From assembly GCF_007989805.1 (NCBI RefSeq), contig NZ_BJUB01000007.1:1-64000 (forward strand): a stretch of 64,000 bases of DNA, given 5' to 3'. Positions 27,344 through 36,058 of this stretch are shown here, one piece after another (the stretch's first letter is position 1; every line of letters begins with the position of its first letter). The stretch comes from Cellulomonas xylanilytica. GTDB taxonomy: Bacteria; Actinomycetota; Actinomycetes; Actinomycetales; Cellulomonadaceae. Both the position numbers and the translations under genes were made by a program. The notes beneath the pieces were generated by a model. That model had not been told where the DNA came from. It did no database searches and saw only the letters and a list, made by a program, of their open reading frames with translations.

Positions 27344-28192
27344 GTGAGCACGCCGCTGGGGGACTTCATCCGGGCCGCGCGGGACCGCATCCAGCCCGAG
27401 ACGCTGGGGCTGCCGCCCGGGGACCGTCGGCGCGTGCCGGGGCTGCGGCGCTCGGAGCTGGCGACGCGGGCTGGGATCAGCGTCGAGTACCTGACGCGGC
27501 TCGAGCAGGGCCGGGACCGTCATCCGTCCCCGGGGGTGGTCAACGCCGTCGCGGACGCGCTGAGCCTCGACCCCGCCGAGCGTGACCACCTGCGCTACCT
27601 GATGAAGATCACCGACGGCGCGGCGTGCACCGGTGCGCGGGTCCCCGCCCCGCCCAGTCGCCACGTCCGAGCCGGCGCCCGGCAGACCCTCGAGCTGCTC
27701 GAGCCGGCCGTGGCGTTCGTGACCAACCGGTGGGGCGACGTCCTGGCGTGGACCAGCACCTTCGGGCTGGTCATGCAGGACGTCGGGCTGCTGGAGCCGG
27801 CGGAGCCGAACCTCACCCGGTTCGTGTTCACCGACCCCCGGGCGCGCACGTTCTTCCTCGACTGGGACCAGGTGGCCGACGAGCGGGCGTTCGACCTGTG
27901 GCTCGGCCCCTCCCTCGAGAGCACCGAGTGGTTCATCGACCAGCTGACCCCCCTCGCGGGGGACGAGCTGACCCGCCGCCTGCACCGGCACCTGACGCCC
28001 CCGACCGTCCCGCTGGGCCTGCGGCACCCGTCGGGCCACGAGCTGCGCTGGGACCGGGAGACGATGGAGCTGCCCGCGGCCGACGCGCAGCAGATCGTCG
28101 TGCTGCTCCCTGCCGACACCGACACCGAGCTGGCCGTGGCACGGCTGCGCCACGACGCCCGCAGCCGACCTTTGCGCGCGGTCACCGGCTGA
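27344..28192 (+). CDS. XRE regulator with MmyB-like ligand-binding domain
   Basis: 282 aa, GTG start. The N-terminal HTH (GLRRSELATRAGISVEYLTR, LEQGRDRHPSPGVVNAVADA; residues 33-75) is followed by the MmyB-like PAS-type domain (about 100-270; VTNRWGDVLAWTSTFGLV and PNLTRFVFTDPRARTFF). This class usually represses a divergent flavoprotein or SDR gene, which fits the FMN reductase upstream. Its 3' end overlaps the convergent sigma factor gene by 11 bases. Confidence 0.9.
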   Translation: MSTPLGDFIRAARDRIQPETLGLPPGDRRRVPGLRRSELATRAGISVEYLTRLEQGRDRHPSPGVVNAVADALSLDPAERDHLRYLMKITDGAACTGARVPAPPSRHVRAGARQTLELLEPAVAFVTNRWGDVLAWTSTFGLVMQDVGLLEPAEPNLTRFVFTDPRARTFFLDWDQVADERAFDLWLGPSLESTEWFIDQLTPLAGDELTRRLHRHLTPPTVPLGLRHPSGHELRWDRETMELPAADAQQIVVLLPADTDTELAVARLRHDARSRPLRAVTG

Positions 28193-29057
28193 GGGTCGTC
28201 TCCTCCTCCAGCCGCGCCATCTTGTGGGGGTTGCGGACCGCGTAGATGCGCGTGATCCGGCCGTCCTCGACGACAAGGCTCATCGCCGTGTTGAGCTCCC
28301 CGCCGAGGTCGACGCGCGCGGCGGGTGCCCCGTTGAGCCACATCGGCGTCGTCGTGAACTCGACGGTCAGCTGGGCCAGGCCGCTGAGGAACGCTGCCAC
28401 CTTGTCCGAGCCGACGATCGGGCGCGGAGCCGCGGACACCACGCCACCGCCGTCCGCCACGACGACCACGTCCGGTGCGAGCACGTCGAGCAGCCCCTGC
28501 AGGTCCCCGCCGCGGACGGCGGCCAGGAACCGGTCGACGACGGCCGCCTGCTCCGTCCTGCTGACCCGGTGGCGCGGTCGTCGGGCGGCGACGTGCTCGC
28601 GGGAGCGGTGGGCGATCTGGCGCACCGCGGCCGGCGACTTGCCCACGGCCTGCGCGATCTCGTCGTACGGGACGTCGAACACCTCGCGCAGCACGAAGAC
28701 CGCGCGACCGGTCGGGTCCAGCGTCTCCAGCACCGTCAGCATCGCGAACGAGACGCTGTCGGCCAGCTCGACGTCGTCGGCCACGTCGGGGCTGGTCAGC
28801 AGCGGCTCGGGCAGCCACTCGCCGACGTAGTCCTCGCGCCGTCGGGCCAGCGTGCGCATCCGGTTGAGCGACTGCCGCGTGACGATGCGCACCAGGTACG
28901 CCCGCGCGTCGCGCACCTCCGCCCGGCCGTCGTCGCCCAGGTCCGCCCACCGCAGCCACGTCTCCTGCACGACGTCCTCGGCGTCGGCGGCCGAGCCGAG
29001 CAGCTCGTACGCGACCGTGAACAGCAGGCTGCGGTGCGCGACGAAGGGGTCGGTCAT
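28182..29057 (-). CDS. ECF41-type sigma factor with SnoaL-like C-terminus (SigJ-like)
   Basis: 291 aa. Sigma region 2 lies at about 5-75 and region 4 at about 110-160 (DPTGRAVFVLREVFDVPYDE). The ECF41 hallmarks are both present: WLPEPL at 81-86 in the linker, and a SnoaL-like C-terminal domain (170-291) ending with NPHKM at 276-280, the counterpart of NPDKL. In ECF41 this domain replaces an anti-sigma factor and tunes activity. Start ATG 29057 overlaps the stop of the upstream carboxymuconolactone-decarboxylase-like gene. An ECF41-type promoter precedes that gene, so the pair is probably autoregulated. Confidence 0.92.
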   Translation of the reverse strand: MTDPFVAHRSLLFTVAYELLGSAADAEDVVQETWLRWADLGDDGRAEVRDARAYLVRIVTRQSLNRMRTLARRREDYVGEWLPEPLLTSPDVADDVELADSVSFAMLTVLETLDPTGRAVFVLREVFDVPYDEIAQAVGKSPAAVRQIAHRSREHVAARRPRHRVSRTEQAAVVDRFLAAVRGGDLQGLLDVLAPDVVVVADGGGVVSAAPRPIVGSDKVAAFLSGLAQLTVEFTTTPMWLNGAPAARVDLGGELNTAMSLVVEDGRITRIYAVRNPHKMARLEEETTLSR

Positions 29058-29644
29058 GCCTGTGACGCTACGTCGCGCTGCTGCGCCAGGGGTGGCAGGC
29101 CGCACGACGCCGCGAAGCCCTCCGACTCGATGCCGAGCGCGGCGTTGGTCCGCGCGTAGAGGTTGGCGAGCGCCACCCAGGACGTCAGCTCGACCAGCGC
29201 CGGCGCCCCCAGCTGGTCGAGCAGCCGCGCGGACAGCGCGTCGGTGACCGTCGGCGGTGTCTGCGACATCGCCTCCGCGTACTCCAGGACGTCGCGCTCC
29301 AGGGGCGTGAACACGTCCGACTCGCGCCACCGCGGGATCTCCCGTGCCTTCGTCAGGTCGAGCCCCTCGTTGTGGGCCTGGAAGTAGCCGAGGTCCAGGC
29401 ACCACGAGCAGCCGATGAGGGAGGCCGCCGCCATGTGCGCGTACGACTTCAGGTCCTCGTCGCACGCGTGCCACCGCGACGACTTCTGCCCCAGCGTCAT
29501 GGAGAGCTTGAGGACCGCGGGGTTGTTCCACAGCACGCCGAGCGACTCGGGCACCTTGCCGAACATCTTCGTGCTGAACGTCTTCACGACCGTCCCGTAG
29601 AGGCCGGTGATCGCGACGGCCGGGACGCGGGTGGTGCTGGTCAT
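29054..29644 (-). CDS. Carboxymuconolactone decarboxylase-like (AhpD-fold) protein, ECF41 partner
   Basis: 196 aa. The CMD/AhpD active-site motif is IGCSWCLDLGYFQAHNEG, with a CxxC pair at about residues 79-82 and the following His. Such proteins are peroxidase or disulfide-relay enzymes. ECF41 sigma factors are known for neighbouring COE (carboxymuconolactone decarboxylase, oxidoreductase or epimerase) genes as targets; this gene is the COE. ATG 29644 has GGAGGA 4 bases upstream and its stop overlaps the sigma factor start. Confidence 0.9.
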   Translation of the reverse strand: MTSTTRVPAVAITGLYGTVVKTFSTKMFGKVPESLGVLWNNPAVLKLSMTLGQKSSRWHACDEDLKSYAHMAAASLIGCSWCLDLGYFQAHNEGLDLTKAREIPRWRESDVFTPLERDVLEYAEAMSQTPPTVTDALSARLLDQLGAPALVELTSWVALANLYARTNAALGIESEGFAASCGLPPLAQQRDVASQA

Positions 29645-29676
29645 GTCTCCTCCTGGTGAGCGGGTGTCGGACACAA

Positions 29677-29703
29677 GACACCGGCCGAGGACGCGGTGTG
29701 ACA
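29677..29703 (-). promoter_or_regulatory. ECF41-type promoter
   Basis: On the minus strand TGTCACA (29703-29697) is followed, after 16 bases, by TGTC (29680-29677). The described ECF41 target promoter is TGTCACA in the -35 region and CGTC in the -10 region, so there is a single mismatch. It would start transcription about 25 bases before the CMD-like gene, with the sigma factor gene second in the operon, giving positive autoregulation. Confidence 0.75.
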
Positions 29704-29760
29704 GCGGTATCCACGGGCGGCCTCGGTCGTCCTCCCTGGTGACCCCCGGGAGGCACCACC

Positions 29761-30594
29761 ATGTCCGACGCCCCAGCGCGCCTCGTCCTCGACCGTCCCG
29801 CGGACGCGCGGCGCGCGGCCGCCCTGCTCGCCGCCGGGACGCCCGTCGCGCACGGGTTCGGCGCGATCTACGCGCTGACGTCCCGCGGCGACGGTGTCCG
29901 GCGGGTCAACGCGCTCAAGGGCCGGCCGCTGGACCAGACCGGCAGCGTGACCGCGCCGACGGGGCACGTCCTGGACGCCTTCGACCTGTCCGCGCTGCCG
30001 TCGACCGTGCCGCCGTCGCTGGTGCGGGACGTCGTCGACGCGTTCAGCGCGCTCGGCCCGTTCGGGTTCCGCGGCCCGGCCGCCGGGCACGTGCCGGCGG
30101 ACCTGACCGGCCGCGACGGGGACCTGGCCACGACGCAGGTCATCGTGCCGGGGGACGCGTGCCCGTCGCAGACGTTCCTCGCCGCCGCCTCCGCCGCGGT
30201 CGGCGGCGAGCCGCTCGCGATCTCGTCGGCGAACCGGTCCCGGCACGTCACCGGCGGCCTCGACGCGCCCGTGCACTGGCGGGTCGAGGGTCTGCGGGCC
30301 GAGCTGGGAGGTGCGGACCTGGTGATCCTGGAGCACGACGACGACGCCGTGGCCCGGGACCGGTTCCCCCTGCACACCACCGTGTCCACGACGATCCTCG
30401 GGCTGCACCGCGCGGAGCGGTCGCGCGGGCGCGTGCACCTGGTGCTGGAGCGGCACGGGTCGCTGCACGCCACGGCCGTCGTCGCCGTGCTCCGCTCGAT
30501 GGGCCTCGGGCTGACGATCAGCCCGCGTGCAGCGACCCGCCTCGTCGCCCGCAGCTACGACCTCACCGGGTCATCAGCTCTCGCAGCGCTCTGA
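29761..30594 (+). CDS. YrdC/Sua5-domain protein, divergent
   Basis: 277 aa. The YrdC domain is recognisable from VAHGFGAIYALTSRGDGVRR, VNALKGRPLDQTGSVTAP (the K-x-R-P nucleotide-binding motif) and ISSANRSRHVTGGLDAPV (the S-x-N motif). Canonical TsaC/Sua5 makes threonylcarbamoyl-AMP for tRNA t6A. This one has unusual segments (GFRGPAAGHVPADLTGRDGD) and lies away from other tRNA-modification genes, so it may be a paralogue with another carbamoyl or acyl-adenylate role. ATG 29761 has GGGAGG upstream. Confidence 0.75.
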   Translation: MSDAPARLVLDRPADARRAAALLAAGTPVAHGFGAIYALTSRGDGVRRVNALKGRPLDQTGSVTAPTGHVLDAFDLSALPSTVPPSLVRDVVDAFSALGPFGFRGPAAGHVPADLTGRDGDLATTQVIVPGDACPSQTFLAAASAAVGGEPLAISSANRSRHVTGGLDAPVHWRVEGLRAELGGADLVILEHDDDAVARDRFPLHTTVSTTILGLHRAERSRGRVHLVLERHGSLHATAVVAVLRSMGLGLTISPRAATRLVARSYDLTGSSALAAL

Positions 30595-31441
30595 TCACCT
30601 GGTCCGGGGCCTCCTCGGCCATGAAGTGCCCGGCATCGAGGGTGCGGTGGTCGACGCCGGGAGCCCACGCGCGCCAGAGCGCCGGGGCGTCGTAGCCGAG
30701 CGCGGCGCCCCAGTCCTGCTGGATCACCGTGACGGGCATCTGCAGGGTCCGGCCCGCCGCGCGGTCCTCGCGGTCGTGACGCACGTCGACCCCGGCCGAG
30801 GCGCGGTAGTCGGCGACGATCGACCACACCGCCTCGCGGGACGCGCGCAGGTACTCGGCGCGGTACTCCGCCGGGATCGCGTCGGGATGCTGCACCCAGT
30901 GGTCGAGGAACGACGCGAAGAACCGGTCGGCGGTCGCCTCGATCATCGGCTCGGGCACCCCCACCGGCTGGGCCATGAGGTAGAGGTGCCACGCGACCTT
31001 CGCGTCGGCACCGCGCAGGATGTCCCACATGTCGAGGGTCGGGAGCACGTCCAGGGTCAGCAGGTGCGTGACCGTGGCGGGGTGGTCGAGGGCGGCACGG
31101 GTCGCGACGAGGGCGCCGCGGTCGTGCCCGGCCAGCGCGAACGACTCGACGCCGAGCGCGTGGGCCGTGGCGACGACGTCCGCCGCCATCGTGCGCTTGG
31201 AGTACGTGTCCTCGTCCGCCTCGGCGGGCTTGTCGCTGGCGCCGTAGCCGCGCAGGTCGGGAACCAGGACGGTGTGGTCGGCCACCAGGTCGGCGGCGAC
31301 GTGCCGCCACATGAGGTGCGTCTGCGGGAAGCCGTGCAGCAGCACGACCGCGGGGCCGCTGCCGGCGACCGCGACGGACATGCTCACGCCGTCGGCGGCG
31401 GGGACGCGGTGGTAGTCGAATCCGGGGAGGGTGATCGTCAT
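30563..31441 (-). CDS. Alpha/beta hydrolase, haloacetate dehalogenase/epoxide hydrolase type
   Basis: 292 aa. The oxyanion motif LLHGFPQTHLMWRHVA is at about 34-49; the nucleophile elbow is GHDRG with Asp as nucleophile, and the catalytic His is in DAGHFMAEEAPDQV near the C-terminus. VLPTLDMWDI and AWHLYLMAQP resemble fluoroacetate dehalogenases, but the Trp that follows the halide-binding His there is Leu here, so a fluoroacetate substrate is doubtful. ATG 31441 is the domain start. Convergent with the YrdC gene (32-base overlap). Confidence 0.87.
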   Translation of the reverse strand: MTITLPGFDYHRVPAADGVSMSVAVAGSGPAVVLLHGFPQTHLMWRHVAADLVADHTVLVPDLRGYGASDKPAEADEDTYSKRTMAADVVATAHALGVESFALAGHDRGALVATRAALDHPATVTHLLTLDVLPTLDMWDILRGADAKVAWHLYLMAQPVGVPEPMIEATADRFFASFLDHWVQHPDAIPAEYRAEYLRASREAVWSIVADYRASAGVDVRHDREDRAAGRTLQMPVTVIQQDWGAALGYDAPALWRAWAPGVDHRTLDAGHFMAEEAPDQVIRALRELMTR

Positions 31442-31520
31442 GGCGCCCACCCTCACGGGGTCCGATCAGCGCCCGATCAGCGGCGGATCATCGCCAGGTC
31501 ACCGCGGCTACAGTGACCGC

Positions 31521-33305
31521 GTGGGTGCGCCGCGGATCCGGGTCCTCGGTCCGATCGAGGCCGACCTCGACGGCACCCCGCTCCGTCTGACCAAGCCCCG
31601 GCACCGCGAGCTCCTCGGCCTGCTCGTCGCCGCGCACGGCCGGGTGGTCTCGACGGACCGGCTGGTCGACGAGCTCTGGCCCGACCCACCCGCCGGCGCG
31701 GTCGGTGCGGTGCGGACGTTCGTCGGCGAGCTGCGCCGCGTCCTCGAACCCGACCGGCCGCCACGCACGGACCCGACGGTGCTGGTGACGGCGGGCGCCG
31801 GGTACGCGCTGCGGGGCGCGACGGTCGACCTGTGGACCGTCCGGGACGACGAGATCACCGACCTCCCGTTCGAGGAGTTCGCCGACCGCCCCTGGGCGCA
31901 GCCCGAACGCGCTCGGCTCGCCGCGCTCCGGGCCGACGCCGTTGAGCGCGCGGCGGAGGGCGGAGGGGCCGAGGTGGTGCCGCTGCTCGAGCAGCACGTC
32001 GAGGCGCACCCGTGGCGGGAGAACGGCTGGCGGCTGCTCGCGCTGGCGCTCTACCGCAGCGAGCGGCGGGCCGAGGCGCTCGCGGTCCTGCGCCGCGCGA
32101 GGACGCAGCTCGTCGACGAGCTCGGCCTCGACCCCGGCCCGCGGCTGGCCGACCTGGAGCGCGACCTCCTGCGCGGCGACGTGCCGGACACCGGCGGGTC
32201 GCTCCTGCTGCGGGCCGCCACGGCGCACGCCCGGTCGGGTGCCCGCGCGCAGCTGGAGAGTGCGAACGCCCTCCTCCCCGGCCTGGCGACGTCCGGTGGG
32301 CTCGGGCTCGTGGGGGAGCAGCGGCTCGCTGCGATCGCCGCGGCGGAGGAGCTCGGCGACGCGGAGCTCACCGCCCGGATCGTCGGGGGTTTCGACGTCC
32401 CCGGCATCTGGACCCGGTCCGACGACCCCGTGCAGGCTGCCGCGCTCGTCGGCGCGGCGCTCCGGCTCCTGCCCACCGCCACCGGCCGCACCCGGGCACG
32501 GCTCCTGGCGACGGTCGCGATGGAGTCGCGGGGCACCGCGGACCGCGTGGCGGAGGCCGACGAGGCCGTGCGCCTGGCCCGCTCGACCGGCGACCCGCAG
32601 CTGCTGTGCTTCGCGCTCGGCGCCCGGTGGATGCAGTGCTTCGGGACGGCCGGACGAGCCCGCGAGCGCGAGGCGATCGGGGCGGAGGTCGTCGCCGTCG
32701 CCACGACCGCCGAGCTGCCCACGTCCGAGATCCACGGACGCCTGATCCGCCTCCAGGCGCTGTGCGCGCTCGACGACGTCCCCGCCGCGACCGTCGAGGC
32801 CGATGCGGTCGACGCCCTGGCCGCCCGGCACGAACGCCCCCTGGCGAGGGTGTTCACCGCGTGGTTCCGCCGGACGTTCACCGACGCCTCCGTCGTGCCG
32901 CCGCCCGCCGACGAGATGCCCGGCTTCGCGCACGGCATCGCCTTTCTCAGCGGGGTGACCGACGCCGTGCGCGACGACCGGCCGCTGCCCGACGTGGACG
33001 CCGGCCCCTACGACCCGTGGGTCCGCCCGCTCCTGCTGGCCCGCGCGGGCCGCACGTCCGAGGCCGTCGCGGCGCTCGACGCGGTCCCCGACCCGCCACG
33101 CGACCTCCTGCTCGAGGCGATGTGGTGCCTCGTCGGCCGCGCCGTCGTCGAGACCGGCCACCGCGCCGCCGGCCGTCGGGCGCTGGACGCGCTCCGGCCC
33201 GCGGTCAGCGAGCGGGCAGCGGGCAGCGGGGTCGTCGACCTCGGGTCCGTCGCGCACCTCGTGGACGCGCTCGAGCCTGATCAGCCGCGCAGCTGCTTGC
33301 CGTAG
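31521..33305 (+). CDS. BTAD (SARP/AfsR-like) transcriptional regulator
   Basis: 594 aa. The OmpR-like winged helix is at about 1-95 (IRVLGPIEADLDGTPLRLTK, PRHRELLGLLVAAHGRVVST, DRLVDELWPD), followed by the bacterial transcriptional activation domain (about 100-240; ENGWRLLALALYRSERRAEA, then LVDELGLDPGPRLADLERDL). The remaining 350 residues are Ala-rich and helical, probably TPR-like, without an NB-ARC P-loop. GTG 31521 gives the expected start. It overlaps the convergent TM2 gene by 25 bases. Targets unknown. Confidence 0.88.
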   Translation: MGAPRIRVLGPIEADLDGTPLRLTKPRHRELLGLLVAAHGRVVSTDRLVDELWPDPPAGAVGAVRTFVGELRRVLEPDRPPRTDPTVLVTAGAGYALRGATVDLWTVRDDEITDLPFEEFADRPWAQPERARLAALRADAVERAAEGGGAEVVPLLEQHVEAHPWRENGWRLLALALYRSERRAEALAVLRRARTQLVDELGLDPGPRLADLERDLLRGDVPDTGGSLLLRAATAHARSGARAQLESANALLPGLATSGGLGLVGEQRLAAIAAAEELGDAELTARIVGGFDVPGIWTRSDDPVQAAALVGAALRLLPTATGRTRARLLATVAMESRGTADRVAEADEAVRLARSTGDPQLLCFALGARWMQCFGTAGRAREREAIGAEVVAVATTAELPTSEIHGRLIRLQALCALDDVPAATVEADAVDALAARHERPLARVFTAWFRRTFTDASVVPPPADEMPGFAHGIAFLSGVTDAVRDDRPLPDVDAGPYDPWVRPLLLARAGRTSEAVAALDAVPDPPRDLLLEAMWCLVGRAVVETGHRAAGRRALDALRPAVSERAAGSGVVDLGSVAHLVDALEPDQPRSCLP

Positions 33306-33781
33306 GCGTCGCGGGCGTACCGGCCCCGGCGGACGGACAGCACGAGCAGCCCTTCGGTGAACCCCCACAGGCCCATGGCGAGCGCGGCCAGCCCGAGCGT
33401 GAAGAACCCGCCGACCACCGTGATCGCGAGCATCGTCAGGCCGCGACGCCAGTAGCCGAGGTACATGCGGTGCAGGCCGAAGGCGCCCAGGAAGATCCCG
33501 AGCAGCCCGGCGGCGACCCGGGACCGGGGCCAGGCCGACGGCCGGAGCTCGAGCCGGAGCCGCAGCCGCAGACGAGGCCACTCACGTCGCGCACGGACCG
33601 GGAGCGGCTCGGGCACCGCGTCCTCGACGTCCGGCACCGGACCCGGCGGGTACTGCACCGTGGCCGACAGCGGCTGGTAGGCGGGAGCCGGCGCGTGCAG
33701 CGGACGCCGGGTCACCACGGGGCGCTCGAGGAGGTCGTCGTCGAGGTCGAGGTCGACCGGCCGGTCGATGGTGTCGGTCAC
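33281..33781 (-). CDS. TM2-domain membrane protein
   Basis: 166 aa, GTG start with GGGAG upstream. An acidic then Arg-rich soluble N-terminal region (1-88) precedes a TM2 domain (about 90-150): RSRVAAGLLGIFLGAFGLHR, MYLGYWRRGLTMLAI and GLWGFTEGLLVL, containing two membrane helices with the conserved G-x-H-R-F/M-Y-L-G hairpin. The function of TM2 proteins in bacteria is unclear. Last gene of the glsA, SRPBCC, TM2 series. Confidence 0.85.
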   Translation of the reverse strand: MTDTIDRPVDLDLDDDLLERPVVTRRPLHAPAPAYQPLSATVQYPPGPVPDVEDAVPEPLPVRARREWPRLRLRLRLELRPSAWPRSRVAAGLLGIFLGAFGLHRMYLGYWRRGLTMLAITVVGGFFTLGLAALAMGLWGFTEGLLVLSVRRGRYARDAYGKQLRG

Positions 33782-33861
33782 GGGTGCTCCCGTGGGTCGG
33801 GTCGCGGGCTGCGGCGGGTCCCCCGAGCCTAAGCCGGGAACGCGTGCCGCGACAGGCTGAT

Positions 33862-34332
33862 CTAGCCGCCGACCGCGGCCAGCACCGCGGGGTCGGCGCA
33901 GCCGCGGGCGAAGCCGGCGATCCGGCGGTCGATGTCGCGCTGCAGGACCACCCGACCGACGCGTTCGGCGACCGGCGCCAGCCAGCGCGGCCGGCAGGTG
34001 AAGCTGTACCGCCACACCGCCCTCGTGCTGCCGTCGGGCAGTGCGGCGAACCGCCAGCCGCCCGCCATGACGGCGAAGAACCATGGACCGTCGACCATCT
34101 TCATCCCGACGTTCGTCGGCGGCTGGTACGAGACGTACTCGCTGACCATGCGCAGGCCGGAGCGGTGCCGGGTGAGCGTGCGGACGCCCTTGGCGGGCGC
34201 GGTGGCGTCGTCGAGGAACGCCTGCCGACGGATGAACGGGTCCCACCGGAGCCGGGTCTCGCCGGTGGTCTGGGACACCGCGAAGGCGGTCTCGGGCGGG
34301 ATCGGGACGATGACCGACGACTCCACGATCAC
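33862..34332 (-). CDS. SRPBCC/polyketide cyclase-like protein
   Basis: 156 aa, GTG start. SVIVPIPPETAFAVSQTTGE, RLRWDPFIRRQAFL, WRYSFTCRPRWLAPVAE and the terminal amphipathic helix match the START-like SRPBCC fold with a hydrophobic cavity. It lies 55 bases after the glutaminase gene on the same strand; a functional link is not obvious. Confidence 0.85.
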   Translation of the reverse strand: MIVESSVIVPIPPETAFAVSQTTGETRLRWDPFIRRQAFLDDATAPAKGVRTLTRHRSGLRMVSEYVSYQPPTNVGMKMVDGPWFFAVMAGGWRFAALPDGSTRAVWRYSFTCRPRWLAPVAERVGRVVLQRDIDRRIAGFARGCADPAVLAAVGG

Positions 34333-34387
34333 GGGGCATCGGCTCCTTCGGGTGTGCCGGTACGGCTGCGGACCGGGGAGTCAGCGG

Positions 34388-35377
34388 TCACGACCCGGCC
34401 TCCGGGCGGGACGCGAACAGGTTCAGGCCCAGCGCGCCCGACAGGTAGCGGGTGGCCAGCTGGCCGCGCACGCTGTTGCCGGCCGCGTCGAGCCGGGGCG
34501 AGAAGGTGCTCAGACTCCCCTTGCCGGGCGCGACGGTCACGATGCCGCCGGAGACGCCGCTCTTGCCGGGCAGCCCGATGCTGAACAGCCACTCGCCCGA
34601 GCGTTCGTAGAGGCCGCTGGTGGCCAGGGCGGCGAGCACGTACCGGCACACCGACGGGTCGACCACGCGCTCGCCGGTGACCGGGTTGACGCCGCCGTCG
34701 GCGAGGGTGGCGCCCATGACGGCGAGGTCCGTCGCCGAGACGAGCAGGGAGCACTGGCGCGTGTAGACGTCGGTGGTCTCCAGGGGGTCGTGGGCGATGC
34801 GGCCGTAGGACTCGAGCAGGCGGGCGATGGCCTGGTTGCGGCGGTTGTGCGCCGCCTCGGAGGCGTAGACGTCGCCGTCGAGGGTCAGGGGGCGCCCGGC
34901 GAACGCGGACAGCCCGGCCTGCAGGAACGCCCACTTCTCGGCGGCTGTCGCCCCGGGGACGAGGCTCGTCGTGGCAAGGGCGCCGGCGTTGACCAGCGGG
35001 TTCATCGGGCTGCCGCCGTTGAGCTCCAGCGCCATCACGGAGTTGAACGCGAGGCCCGTGTTGTTGACCCCGACCCGCTCCAGCACGGCCTCCGGACCGA
35101 GCGCGTCGCACACGAGCGCGAACACGAACGCCTTGGACACGGACTGGATGGAGAACTCGTGCCGGGCGTCGCCGACGCTGTGGGACGCACCCGTGACCGA
35201 CACGATGCTCAGGCCGAACAACGCGGGGTCGGCGTCGGCCAGCGCCGGGATGTAGTCGGCGACAGCCCCCTCGTCGACGCCCGCGTACCGGTCGTGGGCC
35301 TCCTGCATCAGGCGTTCGACCAGCTCGAGGCGGGGCAGGGTGCCGGTGGAGACCAGCTCGGGGAAGTCGTCGCTCAC
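34388..35377 (-). CDS. glsA: Glutaminase A
   Basis: 329 aa. Serine-dependent beta-lactamase-like glutaminase converting glutamine to glutamate and ammonia. The catalytic S-x-x-K lies in FSIQSVSKAF (S79 to K82), with VGVNNTGLAFNSVMALE, PMNPLVNAGALAT, the Tyr-containing DVYTRQCSLLVSATDLA and GLPGKSGVSGGIV all in place. GTG 35377 has a GGAT/GAG-like site before it; a further GTG at 35395, directly after the response regulator stop, is possible. It follows the two-component system genes on the same strand. Confidence 0.93.
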   Translation of the reverse strand: MSDDFPELVSTGTLPRLELVERLMQEAHDRYAGVDEGAVADYIPALADADPALFGLSIVSVTGASHSVGDARHEFSIQSVSKAFVFALVCDALGPEAVLERVGVNNTGLAFNSVMALELNGGSPMNPLVNAGALATTSLVPGATAAEKWAFLQAGLSAFAGRPLTLDGDVYASEAAHNRRNQAIARLLESYGRIAHDPLETTDVYTRQCSLLVSATDLAVMGATLADGGVNPVTGERVVDPSVCRYVLAALATSGLYERSGEWLFSIGLPGKSGVSGGIVTVAPGKGSLSTFSPRLDAAGNSVRGQLATRYLSGALGLNLFASRPEAGS

Positions 35378-35395
35378 GGGCTCATCCGAGCACAC

Positions 35396-36058
35396 TCAGT
35401 CCCTCGGGCGGGCGTCGTGCGCGCGGATGGCGAGCTGGACCCGGTTCTCCAGCCCCAGCTTGGTCAGGGCGCTGGAGATGTGCGACTTCACGGTGCCCAG
35501 CGACAGGTACAGCTGCTCGGCGATCTCGGCGTTGCTGAGCCCGTCGGCGACCGCGAGCGCCACCTCCTCCTCCCGCTCGCTGAGCCCGGCCTCGCGCAGG
35601 TCGGGCGCTGCCGGGCTGCCTCCGGAGCGGGCGTGCTCGATCAGCTGCGTCAGGACGCTCGGGGAGACGATCGGCTGCCCGGCCGCGGCGGTGCGCACGG
35701 CGTCGACGATCTGCTCCGGGGGCGTGTGCTTGAGCAGGAACCCCGCGGCGCCGGCGCGCAGGGCGTCGAGGACGACCGCGTCCGTCCGGAAGGTGGTCAG
35801 CACGATGACCGCGATGGCCGACCCGTGCGGCGTGGTGCGCAGCCGGCGCAGCGCGGCGACACCGTCCAGGCGCGGCATCCGGACGTCGAGGAGCACCACC
35901 TGCGGGTCGGTGCGGGCGACGGCGTCGTCGAGCTCGTCGCCGTCGGACGCCTCCCCGGCGACCGTGATGCCGTCGGCACCGGCGAGCATCAGCTTCAGGC
36001 CGGTCCGCACCAGCGGGTCGTCGTCGACGAGCAGGACCCGGATCGTCTGGTCGGTCAT
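35396..36058 (-). CDS. NarL/LuxR-family response regulator
   Basis: 220 aa. Receiver domain at 1-120 with D58 (VVLLDVRMP) as phospho-acceptor, acidic pocket D12-D14, Thr in VIVLTTF and Lys in FLLKHTPPE; LuxR-type HTH at about 155-215 (GLSEREEEVALAVADGLSNA, then EIAEQLYLSLGTVKSHISSA). Translationally coupled to the histidine kinase gene upstream (ATGA overlap). Its target could be the divergently placed ABC transporter genes next to the kinase. Confidence 0.93.
   Translation of the reverse strand: MTDQTIRVLLVDDDPLVRTGLKLMLAGADGITVAGEASDGDELDDAVARTDPQVVLLDVRMPRLDGVAALRRLRTTPHGSAIAVIVLTTFRTDAVVLDALRAGAAGFLLKHTPPEQIVDAVRTAAAGQPIVSPSVLTQLIEHARSGGSPAAPDLREAGLSEREEEVALAVADGLSNAEIAEQLYLSLGTVKSHISSALTKLGLENRVQLAIRAHDARPRD

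Noticed and set aside
30563..31441. Assignment as fluoroacetate dehalogenase
   Set aside because: The nucleophile Asp and halide-site His are present, but the following Trp is Leu, so only the broader dehalogenase/epoxide hydrolase family is supported.
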